From Aquilaria yunnanensis (lineage: Eukaryota; Streptophyta; Magnoliopsida; Malvales; Thymelaeaceae): a DNA stretch of 64,000 bases. Under the pieces are notes generated by a model. That model saw nothing but the letters and a program-made list of their open reading frames with translations. It was not told where the DNA came from and did not search any database. This document shows positions 8,961 to 18,601 of the stretch, piece after piece. Position 1 is the stretch's first letter. Each line of letters starts with the position of its first letter. The stretch lies in contig CM077599.1 of assembly GCA_039654915.1 (NCBI GenBank), positions 25,109,501-25,173,500 on the forward strand, in the 5' to 3' direction. A program made the translations under genes and the position numbers.

Positions 8961-10495
8961 GAGGTCCTAAGGAAAGCTCCTTAGCCTCAAAATCAATTTT
9001 CATCATCAGGGTTTTAAGGATGGAACCTTTGCCTTGAAAAGAATCAATTTTCATCATCGGGGTTTTAAGGATGGAACCTTTGCCTCGAAAACAATCAATC
9101 TTCATCATCGGGGTTTTAAGGATGAAACCTTTGCCTCGAAAACAACTAATTTTCATCATCGAGGTTTTAAGATGGAACCTTTGCCTCGAGATCAATCAAT
9201 CAATCCGGGGTTTTAAGGATGGGACATTTGCCTCGAGATCAATTATCAATCCGAGGTTTTAAGGATGGAACCTTTGCCTCGAAAACAATCAATTATTAAT
9301 CCGAGGTTTTAAGGATGGAACCTTTGCCTCGAACTCAATCAATCGTCGAGGTTTTAAGGATGGAACCTTTGCCTCGACATCAATTAATCAATCCGAGGTT
9401 TTAAGGATAGAACCTTTGCCTCGACATCAATCAATCAATCCGAGGTTTTAAGGATGGAACCTTTGTCTCGACATCAATCAATCAATTCGAGGCTTTAAGG
9501 ATGGAACCTTTGCCTCGACATCAATTATCAATCCGAGGTTTTAAGGATGGAACCTTTGCCTCGAAAACAATCAATTATCAATCCGAGGTTTTAAGGATGG
9601 AACCTTTGCCTCGAAAACGATCAATTATCAATCCGAGGTTTTAAGGATGGAACCTTTGCCTCGAACTCAATCAATCGTCGAGGTTTTAAGGATGGAACCT
9701 TTGCCTCGACATCAATTATCAATCCGAGGTTTTAAGGATGGAACCTTTGCCTCGAAAACAATCAATTATCAATCCGAGGTTTTAAGGATAGAACCTTTGC
9801 CTCGAGATCAATCAATCAATCCGGGGTTTTAAGGATGGAACCTTTGCCTCGAGATCAATTATCAATCCGAGGTTTTAAGGATGGAACCTTTGCCTCGACA
9901 TCAATCAATCAATTCGAGGTTTTAAGGATGGAACCTTTGCCTCGACATCAATCAATCAATCCGGGGTTTTAAGGATGGAACCTTTGCCTCGAGATCAATC
10001 AATCAATTCGAGGTTTTAAGGATGGAACCTTTGCCTCGACATCAATCAATCAATCCGGGGTTTTAAGGATGGAACCTTTGCCTCGAGATCAATCAATCAA
10101 TCCGAGGTTTTAAGGATGGAACCTTTGCCTCAAGATCAATCAATCAATCCGAGGTTTTAAGGATGGAACCTTTGCCTCGAAAACAATCAATTTTCATTCA
10201 TCGGGGTTGTAAGGATGGAACCTTTGCCTCGAAATCAATCAATCAATCAGAGGTTTTAAGGATGAAACCTATGCCTCGAAATCAAGATCAATCAATCTGA
10301 GGTTTTAAGGATGGAACCTTTGCCTCGAAATCAATCAATCAATTCGAGGTTTTAAGGATGGAACCTTTGCTTCAAAATCAATCAATCAATCCGAGGTTTT
10401 AAGGATGGAACCTTTGCCTCAGAAACAATCAATTTTCCTTCAACGATAGGAGAGCTCCTATCGCCGGGGTTCTAAGGAGAGTTCCTTAACCTCAG
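8961..10495 (+). repeat. Array of about 32 hairpin-forming tandem repeats (45-52 bp)
   Basis: Each unit has the core CGAGGTTTTAAGGATGGAAC followed by CTTTGCCTCG and a spacer rich in ATCAATCAATC. The core can fold: CGAGG pairs with CCTCG and, inside, AAGG pairs with CCTT around the loop ATGGAA. I count about 32 units, with spacing about 51 bp at the left end and 45-48 bp afterwards. The first (8961-8990) and last (about 10463-10495) units differ in sequence but keep or lengthen the inner stem. Open frames across this stretch are by-products of the repeats. The array ends about 90 bp before the polypurine tract. Confidence 0.92.
10444..10463 (+). repeat. Perfect 9-bp inverted repeat near the 3' end of the internal region
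   Basis: CGATAGGAG and CTCCTATCG flank a two-base centre, forming a strong hairpin just before the last diverged unit of the repeat array and about 120 bp before the polypurine tract. Its position suggests a structural RNA element, but no function can be assigned. Confidence 0.7.
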
Positions 10496-10584
10496 GATTT
10501 AGGTGGCGAGAAGGTTTTCAATACCTAGCTAAGCCGGACGAAATTTGGTAACTAACTTTGCATACATCATGTCCCATGAAGCAT

Positions 10585-10599
10585 GCAAAGGGGGGCAGC
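10585..10599 (+). other. Polypurine tract
   Basis: GCAAAGGGGGGCAGC lies immediately before the TGTTGACACC start of the 3' LTR, the expected place for plus-strand priming. Confidence 0.8.
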
Positions 10600-11097
10600 T
10601 GTTGACACCCAATTTCGTCCAACCATAAAAAAAAAAAAAAAAAAAAATTTTAAAAGAAATTAAACAAAAGAAATTAAATAAAAAAAATTTATTATTATTA
10701 CTAAAAATTTTAATTAGCTTAAAATACATTTTTGTTTTGTGAATATTTGATTTAAAATGATATATATGTGTATTTGAAAGAAAAAAAGAAAACTCCATAA
10801 AAATGACAAAATTTAAAAGTTTGAGGTAAAAATGACAAAATTAAGAAGTTTCAGGCAAAATTGACAAATTCTGAAAGTTCCAGGAGCATTTGGCAGTTTG
10901 TCACATAAAATTTTGAGCCTGCCGACGTTTTTGGCTCAAATTGACAGAAAACGACAAAATTGTCAAAATCAGAAGCTTCAGGAACTTATCCAGAGGCTGA
11001 GAGACGTAAAGGACTAAAACTGTCATTTTACCAATTTAAGAGATAAGTTTGAAATTTTTTATTAATTTATCCATCAACAGTTCAGCTAAACTTCCTC

Positions 11098-11106
11098 TAT
11101 AAATAG
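11098..11106 (+). promoter_or_regulatory. LTR TATA box
   Basis: TATAAATAG in the 3' LTR, about 500 bp from the LTR start, followed by a pyrimidine and C-rich stretch. It is the only strong TATA motif in the 5' half of the LTR and should mark the U3/R border about 30 bp downstream. Confidence 0.7.
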
Positions 11107-11319
11107 CCCCCCAAATTTTGTGCTGAAGACAGAAAAAAATAGAAAGAAAACTTAGAGCTCCGTTTCAAAAAAAAGATAAAATTACAGCCTTATTCCCTAG
11201 CTTATCCTTTCTCTACCCAGAAAGTCCCAAAAATTCCTTTTCTTACGATTCGACCATCTTCTTCGTTTGTTTTTTTTCTTTTCTTCCGTTTTCTCTCTCT
11301 CTCTCCGTTCACCGTTTTT

Positions 11320-11640
11320 CTCTCCTCTGCCGCCGTCGTCCGGCCCAGCCACGCCCGCCGTCGTCATCCCGCCGCCGCAGGTAGCTCCCACGCCGTCCCG
11401 CCACCGTCCGCTTCCCTTCCCGTCGTGTCCCGTCTCTCCCTCCGCCGCGTCTCTCTCTCCTAGTTCGCCGGCCGCCGCCCCTCGCCTGGCCCGCCGTCAC
11501 CCCGCCGTCCCTCGCCTGGCCCGCCATCGCCTCGCCGCCCCATTCCTGGGCCACCGTTGCCTCGCCGTCCCTCGCCTGGCGTGCCGTCACCCAGCTCCGC
11601 CCCCTTTCCCCCTCGCGCGCGCGCGCGTCCCTGTTTTCTT
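11320..11640 (+). other. GC-rich island inside the LTR
   Basis: A sharply GC-rich segment (many CCGCCG, GCCCG and CGCGCG runs) in otherwise AT-rich DNA, about 200 bp after the predicted LTR transcription start. It is made of degenerate repeats around TCGCCTGGCCCGCCGTC. Long open frames on both strands encode only Pro/Ala/Arg-rich low-complexity sequence and are probably not genes. It may be CpG-rich leader with strong RNA structure. Confidence 0.7.
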
Positions 11641-11849
11641 GTTCTCAGAATTCAAGTTTTAATTTCAAGGGTACAACTCTCATTTAATCCTTCATCTTTT
11701 CAATTTCTTTCACTTTGGTCGCTAACTTTGTATTTTATTCTTGCAGAATTAATTACTAACCCTTTTAATTTTTACTTGTTTGTTTATTATTTGTTTATTA
11801 CTAACCCCCTTTTTTATTGTTGTTATTAACTTACTAACAACTAACTTTT

Positions 11850-12290
11850 AATACTATTATTGTTACTAACCTTTTAATTTTTGCATTATTACTAACTTTT
11901 ATAATTGTTGTTAACAATTAATTAACTTTTATTATTGTTGTTAATTAATTAATTTAATTAACTTGGCTAGCTTTTTATTATTTTTGTTAATTAATTAATT
12001 TAATTAATTTGGCTAACTTTTTATTTATTGTTGTTAATTAATTTAATTAATTTGGCTAACTTTTTATTTATTGTTGTTAATTAATTTAATTAATTTGGCT
12101 AACTTTTTATTATTGTTGTTAATTAATTAATTTAATTAACTTGGCTAACTTTTTACTGTTGTTAATTAATTAATTTAATTAACTTGGCTAACTTTTTATT
12201 ATTGTGGTTAATTAATTAATTTAATTAACTTGACTAACTTTTTATTATTGTTGTTTAACAATTAATTTAATTAACTTTGCTAACATTTAT
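11850..12290 (+). repeat. AT-rich tandem repeats inside the LTR
   Basis: About eight units of roughly 45-55 bp with the pattern TTGTTGTTAATTAATT, AATTTAATTAAC and TTGGCTAACTTTTTATT. Units differ by small indels. No coding potential. Confidence 0.8.
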
Positions 12291-13076
12291 TATTATTTTT
12301 AAAGTGGATGGCCAAAAAGCCCCACTTTATTATTATTAATTTTTTTTCTTTATATAATTTTTTTTATTTAATTCACCTTTACCCTTTACTAATTAATAAA
12401 TAAATGAAAATTAAAAGAAGATTATTTTGTAATTAATTATTAAGGCAAATAAAAATTATTTTTAAAAGAAAGCCAATTATTTTTATTTTTACATACATGT
12501 TTTTAATTCTTTAAAGATAACAAAAAGTTAAAATTAATTTTAATAGTTATTCTTATCCAGTAAAAATAATAAAAAAATAAAAATAAAACCTGTTAAAAAA
12601 AATACATGAAAATTAAGACTTTATATTTTACTGATTTATTTAAAATATAACTTTTAAATCCACTAAAATAATAAATATTTTTCATTAAACAAGAAAACAA
12701 AAAGAAAATTAAAACAAGATAAGAAAGATAAGAAAAAGATAATAAAGATAAGAAAGATAAGATAAGATAAGAAAGATAAGAAGGAAAAGAAAGAAAAGAA
12801 AGAAAAATATAGAAAATAAAAATTTTTAGATTATTAATGAATCTAAAAATTCTATAACAAAAAGAATTACGAATTAGTAATTAAACTAATAATTAATTCC
12901 ATAAAAATAAGAATTAAATAATTAACTATAAATTAAATCAACTTACATATCCGGATGATCCGTCAGGATCTGCGGTTTAAAAAAAAATATCACCCTTTTA
13001 ATTAAATAAATTAAATAAAAAAAAGATAAAAATCCATATTTACAATATGGATTAAATTATTTAAAAGTTCACCAAA

Positions 13077-13165
13077 TTCCGTGTCCAAATGACTCGGCAG
13101 AGTCCATGGTTCGGAATCAAAAATCTTCCGTGTCCAAATGACTCGGCAGAGTCCATGGTTCGGAA
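13077..13165 (+). repeat. Duplicated 40-bp motif near the LTR end
   Basis: An identical 40-base unit at 13077-13116 and 13126-13165. It begins TTCCGTGTCCAAATGACTCG and ends GAGTCCATGGTTCGGAA, so its two ends (TTCCG and CGGAA) are also inverted repeats. Confidence 0.85.
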
Positions 13166-13440
13166 GTATAAAATTTCATACAAATTAATTAATTTAAAAA
13201 TCCACATTTCGACTAATCCAGTTAAAATTTCTAATTTTGAAAATTAACTGAGAATTATTTAAAAGCAAAGCAAAACAAAATTAAAATCAACTAAGGTGCC
13301 AATTTTTGGGCGTTTTAACAAAGTTGTTTTAACGTAACCGTACTCCCGATCCCCGAACTCTCGCAGACCAATTTTAAGGTGACCAATCGACCTAAGAAAA
13401 CTGATTGGTGGCGACTCCCAGAAAACCCGACGTTGCCACA

Positions 13441-13664
13441 AACCTATTATTATTTATGTTCACAAACGTGTTCGTTCGTTTGTGTTTGTTTATGTTCGTT
13501 TAAGCTTGTATAAACGAACGAACACAAACACATACTAAAACTAAACGAACGAACACGAACAAGGAAAATATGTTCGTTTATTGTTCGTGTTCGTGTTCGT
13601 TAAACATTAAATGAACGAACACGAAAAGGGTTTGTCCGTGTTCGTTTGATTCATTTACATCCTA
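13441..13664 (+). mobile_element. Right end of a hAT-like MITE interrupted by the retrotransposon
   Basis: Dense copies of the subterminal motif GTTCGTT and its complement AACGAAC end in CATTTACATCCTA, the kind of terminus seen in the better preserved element at 36701-37413. The left half is not visible and should lie beyond the 5' LTR outside the window. Confidence 0.6.
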
Positions 13665-15535
13665 CTCCTAACATTCTTTCATAAAAACTTTGCCCCCGAC
13701 TTTAATCTCATAACAAGAAACTATCTCTTCATCTCTTATTTTTTCTACTGGAGAGTTACAGGTCAGTAACGGGAGAGGACGACACAAGAGAGATCGAATA
13801 GGAGATTGAATCGGATTGGAGAGAGGCACCACGCGAGAGAGATCGAATCGGATGGGATAGAGGCCAACCCACCAAATCATCCGACGGTGCCTGGGAATCG
13901 CGGCATCTCTGATTCCGCCGCTGTCAATCCACTTCTGGGTTTCCGAAGCAATCAGCTTTGAATAGTCGAATCTTTGTCACCTCCTCCTCCTCCTCGATCT
14001 CCATCGCCTTCCTCGTCCACCGTTCTCGATTACAGCCGTTCACGACTCCAGCTATTCTCGTCGGTCGTCCTCGATTTGTTGGCCACTGTTTGCAATTCCA
14101 GCTTATTTGTTGCTCAGATTCGTCCTCGTCGTTCGTTGCCTCATCTTCCTTGTCGGCTGTGAGAGAGACGAAAACGGGCAGCTTTGGAATGGCTCAAATC
14201 CAAGCCGAAGAAAGGCCACCTACTGTGACCGAAACATTGATGAGGAGGGAGAAGGGATTGAGAAACGGAGAAGAAGGGGGAGGGAATGGATGAGTGCGGC
14301 GGGGAAGAGGAGGGAGTGTTCATAAACCTTGTTTCTGGCAATGTGGAAGGTAGAGACAGACTTGGACAAAGTTTTCTTGTGTTTGGAGCACAAGATGCAG
14401 AAGTTTAAAAGAAGTACTAGACTCTGCAACATATGGTGCCACTCTAAACCCCCATTATTCTCCTCCCAAAACCCACTCTCACTTCTGGAAGAAAGTAGGC
14501 ACGATATGACAAAAGAACAATCTTTGACTGATAGCAACGCAGTGAATCCTCAGGGCAGAGTCCTATGTTCCCAACCAATCACGACCCATTCGAAGAGTCG
14601 TACAATACAATTAGTTTCACAGAGAAAATTCCCTACGAGAACATTAGGTTGGTGAGAGTCTCCTGAACCCCAGCCAGCTATCTTGTCAAAATTGCAATAA
14701 GATGCAATAGTATTTGAAACTTACAAGATCCATCAGCTTTTCACCAATGCCAGATCCCCAGCTAGAAGTTTATGTTCATGAGCTCCACCGAGTGCATAGA
14801 AAAGAATACCAGTAGCAGAGGCATTTCTGTGACAAATGAATTGAAGAATGAATCTAATAGTTATCTGTTATCTGCATTCATTAGATAGTTTAAAGCTGGA
14901 GATGAAGCAAAAGTTATCCAAATGAAGCGCTCCTGCTTTTGTCAGAATTATCCGCAATATAAGAATGAAATTACACCTATTAGAACATGCTCAGAGAACA
15001 CTGCGTTGCGTCGCAAAAGACAATTTTGCAATCGGTCTATGCCGGCCTCACATGATTGCTGCAATCTTAAAAAAGGCTATGGAAATCTACTCATTATCTC
15101 CTTGTGCAAAACTAGAAAAGCCATCAACAAAAACTTGGAGCAATATCATCTTCATATATCATATCCAACCATTGACAGTTATAAAATTGGTCCCATCAAG
15201 AGGGGCACCAGCATAAAGCTAAGAAAGAATTTTAAGATACACTTACAGATATGCACCATTTTGCAACCTATATCAGTTTCAAGCATCATGGCTTGAGTGC
15301 AAATAAATTTCCCATATCAATGCCAAGCATTCTGAGTGAATTTCTGAATTTCACCAATGTGCTTTGTTATAAAGCCAAGATCATAATGAAGCAAAGTGAC
15401 TGGAGATCTTTCACCACATCCTCAGATACATGGCATGAAGTTGCACTTCATGAATAATATGAAATAGTTGGTGGACAGAAATCATCAGGAATCATAGAGC
15501 TTTCCTGGAAATAAGGGAAAACACCAAAAAAAAAA
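13665..15535. other. Region beside the F-box pseudogene, no confident gene
   Basis: Several frames of 60-125 codons exist on both strands, for example 13958-14293 (+) and 14922-15296 (+), but none shows a domain I recognise. A minus-strand stretch near 14755-14830 has a protein-like composition. The sequence may include decayed downstream exons of the F-box gene at 15540-16352, or an unrelated low-copy sequence. Confidence 0.4.
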
Positions 15536-15539
15536 GAGA

Positions 15540-16352
15540 AGAAAAATGAAAATGACCATCTTACCAATATCAACATGCAGCACACTGACATCATCAATCT
15601 TTAAATAACTTAAAGTTTCCTTCCCAGTAAGTTCAAAAAGTTCAAGAGCACAATCCCTCGAGTGCCAATACTCAATAAAATCTGCTTCAAATATAAGCTT
15701 ATCCAAACTAGTTGCTTCAACTTAAATACTATTCAATGTTGGAATAATTAGTTCCACAGTCACCTGAGCAACTGGCATTGCTATTTCTGGACTAAAGACC
15801 TCCAATTTCTCAAGCTTTGAACTAACAGTGAGCCAAGAGATTCAATTCCCGAGCTGATATACTGACATGACTCAGATAGAATTTCAAGCAAGGAATCTCT
15901 GAAAATCAACCTCATGCTATTGAATTGTGAGATAAGACCAAAATTTCAAGCTTCTGCCAGCACATATTTCAAGAATGTTAGCAACCAGATAGCTTGGACA
16001 GTATAAAACAACTGGTTCAAGGTTTCCATGGCATGCATAAGCAATGCTGTTACAGTTGACGCAGAGAACTGTTCAGCAATGTCATCCATTGAAATTGACA
16101 AGCCTTGCAACCAGTAGTCTGAAATATGTTCCAATTTATAGGAATCTCTAGTCACCTTGTTATCATCTAATGATAAATAGGCCATTCGTTTGAATTAAAT
16201 GGTACTATGGAAAGGTGTGAATTTGTTAGCGACAAGCTTCTAGCTCCCCATTTTCTGCATGCTGCTGAAGCTATAACTACATCTCGTGCACCTCCAACCT
16301 GGCACAATACGTTTCCAATTACTTCAACAGGAAGTTGTTCCATTGCCACCAT
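15540..16352 (-). pseudogene. F-box/LRR protein pseudogene (At1g67190-like)
   Basis: Read on the minus strand from ATG 16352, the N terminus MVAMEQLPVEVIGNVLCQVG followed by ARDVVIASAACRKW is a clear F-box, the domain that docks to SKP1 in SCF ubiquitin ligases. It breaks after FNSNEWPIYH. The match resumes in other frames with LQGLSISMDDIAEQFSASTV (about 16115-16050). A leucine-rich-repeat-like stretch follows, ending with ALELFELTGKETLSYLKIDD and VSVLHVDIG (about 15650-15560). The order and spacing agree with the Arabidopsis At1g67190 F-box/LRR family, but at least two frameshifts and stops separate the parts. No intact reading frame remains, so it is a decayed copy. Confidence 0.72.
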
Positions 16353-17764
16353 AAATTAGAAGTTTCAGACCAACCAATCAGACTCTCAAGTCTCAACGTT
16401 TTATCTTGAATATGCTCAATTGAAAATGGACAAACTACGAAATTGGTCCTGAAGCAAATGGTAATAAAGTTGAAGTCTTTCTCACCAAAAACACAAAAAT
16501 GCTCCGAAAGGGAAAAAGACCCCCATACATCTTCAAACAGAATCCACGAATAGCAGAATAGTCTCAAGCATAAGCAACCAAACAAAACTGAAACCTTTGC
16601 AGCTGAATCATAATCGAAATCAATCTGCGACGCAGTTCGTAAAGCACTACAGTAAACTTCCAGAAGTAAAACATCCAAACTCAAGGAAGAAAAAGCAAAC
16701 TGATCAATCACCGTAAACTACATGAGAGCATGTGAGGAACTTCTGTGATCAGGTTCGTGTTTTATTGGACTTTTTGAGATCACTGACCGAAATACCAATA
16801 AATTTTAAGTTGAATAACCTCTGGAACAGTTCTGAAAAGCGTTATAAGGTCCAGAGAGTGATAGCCACTGATTCTGCTGCCTGCTATTGTGAGGCGTCCT
16901 TGGAGAGGATGATCCAATCGAACGATGTAAAACAGCAGGAAAGTTTTTGAAAAATACTTGCCGAGTTAGTTCAGGAAGGTTAGGCCATTGGTGAAACCTT
17001 AATTCTAGTCCCAAAGTTCCTATGTTTTCGCATATCGGACATTAATTTGTTTGCACCATCCGATCTGAGAATCTTTTCCATCACGTTCAAACGAAGGACA
17101 CTACGCACAGAAGCAAACGGCAAAGCCAGCGGCCATCCGCCGATCTCAGCACCTTGTCAAGCCTCGGAAAGGTCCTTGCACGTTGTTGACATCGCCAATT
17201 TTGTTGCGCATCGTACCCCACCGCTTCCTAGGCCGTCTCAGACATTATATGGTGCAGCAAGATGCCGTATTCATCGCAAACGCTGTCCCCGGACTCGTCG
17301 TCGCTGACCCACCCGCCCTTCTGCTGTCGCTGTTGGAGAACGAGGACCATGCGAACCGCCAATTCAAAATGGTGGCGTTGACAATGGGGGTTAGAGTAAC
17401 CCTAAATTTTTAGAAAAAAAATTACTACTATGCCATATTTACAAAGAAAAAAATATATTAAGATAACATATTATAATATATTGAGATACATGAGTCGTAA
17501 AATTAAAGCAACAACAGTTGAACTTTTGTTGGCTCGGCCAAGAAGAAATACAAATTTCACAAAGCCATGTGGACATGGAAACAAAATTAATTAAAAATTA
17601 TAAAAATATGAATTATCATAAAAATTGTAAAATACTAATGTTAGAAACTTGTTTAATTTTTAAGGATTGTCATGAATTGTTGAACTATGTTAAGTTTTAG
17701 CAATTACTAGAAAGTTGAGCTATTAGTTATTTTCTTATTAACAAATTAATAATCTTGTATTGAC
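16353..17764. other. Unassigned low-copy region
   Basis: Upstream side of the F-box pseudogene. A plus-strand frame ending at 17413 (VPHRFLGRLRHYMVQQDAVF, then NAVPGLVVADPPALLLSLLE) has a protein-like composition and locally raised GC but no family I recognise. It lacks a clear upstream ATG in frame and could be a gene fragment. 17420-17764 is AT-rich and may be an older part of the transposon remnant that follows. Confidence 0.35.
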
Positions 17765-17962
17765 TTTTCTTCAACTGAAACAATTGAACGTATTTTTTCA
17801 GCTATGAAATTGTAGAAACTAAATTGCATAATAGAATGAAAGGTAATTTTCTTGATGATAGTTTAGTTTTGTATATTAAGGAATATATTGCAGAGAAATT
17901 TAATTTAGATTCGATACTTGATGATTTTATATATTTAAGAAAAAGTCGTGTTAAATTATGAA
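17765..17962 (+). pseudogene. hAT transposase C-terminal dimerisation domain remnant
   Basis: TIERIFSAMK followed, after a one-base frame change, by VETKLHNRMKGNFLDDSLVL and YIKEYIAEKFNLDSILDDF matches the hAT-family C-terminal dimerisation region found in plant TTF-type zinc-finger transposases. The rest of the transposase is not visible. A fossil. Confidence 0.7.
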
Positions 17963-18601
17963 CTTAAAAAACTATTCTATCTTTCCTGAAATTTATTTTT
18001 ATTATATTTTATAATATTATTGGATATGGTTTATTATATTGTATTATATTGTTTAGACCTTAAACTTATCTTGTACCCCAACCCTAAAATCCTTGCTTTG
18101 TCACCACCAATTTGTGGATTGTCGGCCGAATCATTGAACCACCGTAAGCCGAGGTTGTAATGCCTGAAATCTATTGACATAAGCCCATGCCATCATCGAT
18201 TTCTTCCCTCCTGATTTGCATCACCATGTTCAACTGAAAAAGATTGGAAGACGGAGAGGAGACTCGAATGGTGACACATTCCCATTAAAAAGATGAGTTT
18301 CAGAACTTTTGGGGCAAATTTGTTTCGAAAATCATTCATCTTATAATTTATTGGCATTTCAACCCCAAAACATCTTGAAACGTTCAAAAAGGATGAGCTT
18401 CGTTCATTATGGAAGTTTCCCACATGCTCACACGTCATTATCAATAACTGATGGAAGCACTTAGGTGTCTGATTTCACAGAAATTGAGGTTATATGTATT
18501 GAGCTACTGCTCGAGGGGCTATGCATCAATTTTTCATGTGTTTACGGGCTGATTACAGATTTGGGCTGAGATGAGCCTAATTAAATAATTATTATACTAC
18601 A

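Larger units (their letters stand above)
1..13440 (+). mobile_element. Non-autonomous Ogre/Tat-like LTR retrotransposon with gene cargo
   Basis: Both LTR edges are visible. The 139 bases at 1-139 are identical to 13302-13440. The 5' LTR is followed by a primer binding site at 143-160, and the 3' LTR is preceded by a purine tract at 10585-10599. The LTR begins TGTTGACACC and ends CCACA, so it keeps the usual TG...CA ends. Most of the 5' LTR (about 2.7 kb) lies left of the window, so the whole element should be about 16 kb. Inside are a shortened gag, three tandem carlavirus-NABP-like genes, a LOG-like gene and several repeat arrays. I find no protease, reverse transcriptase, RNase H or integrase, so it must rely on a related autonomous element. 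The Ogre/Tat assignment rests on the tRNA-Arg-type PBS, the very long LTR and the gag motif, and is an inference. The target-site duplication cannot be tested because the left flank is missing. Confidence 0.88.
10600..13440 (+). repeat. Complete 3' LTR (about 2.84 kb)
   Basis: Starts TGTTGACACC after the purine tract and ends CCACA at 13440, with the end matched by 1-139. A TATA box at 11098 gives a U3 of about 0.5 kb and a very long R-U5. It contains a GC-rich segment (11320-11640), AT-rich tandem repeats (about 11850-12290), a purine-rich stretch (about 12700-12800) and a duplicated 40-bp motif near the end. No gene is seen in it. Confidence 0.9.

Noticed and set aside
8944..9832. Several open frames on both strands through the hairpin array
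   Set aside because: They only translate the repeat unit, lack ATG starts in some cases, and have no protein-like composition.
8961..10495. Regular repeat-spacer array resembling a CRISPR
   Set aside because: The spacers are repeats of ATCAATC, not unique sequences, units vary in length, and the context is a plant retrotransposon with no cas genes.
11267..11662. 131-codon Pro/Ala/Arg-rich frame and its antisense partners in the LTR
   Set aside because: Arises from the GC-rich repeat island, open on both strands, with no domain and no similarity to known proteins.
13958..14293. 111-codon plus-strand frame with serine-rich start
   Set aside because: Overlapping frames on both strands are equally long, there is no domain, and the region is probably decayed or untranslated sequence.
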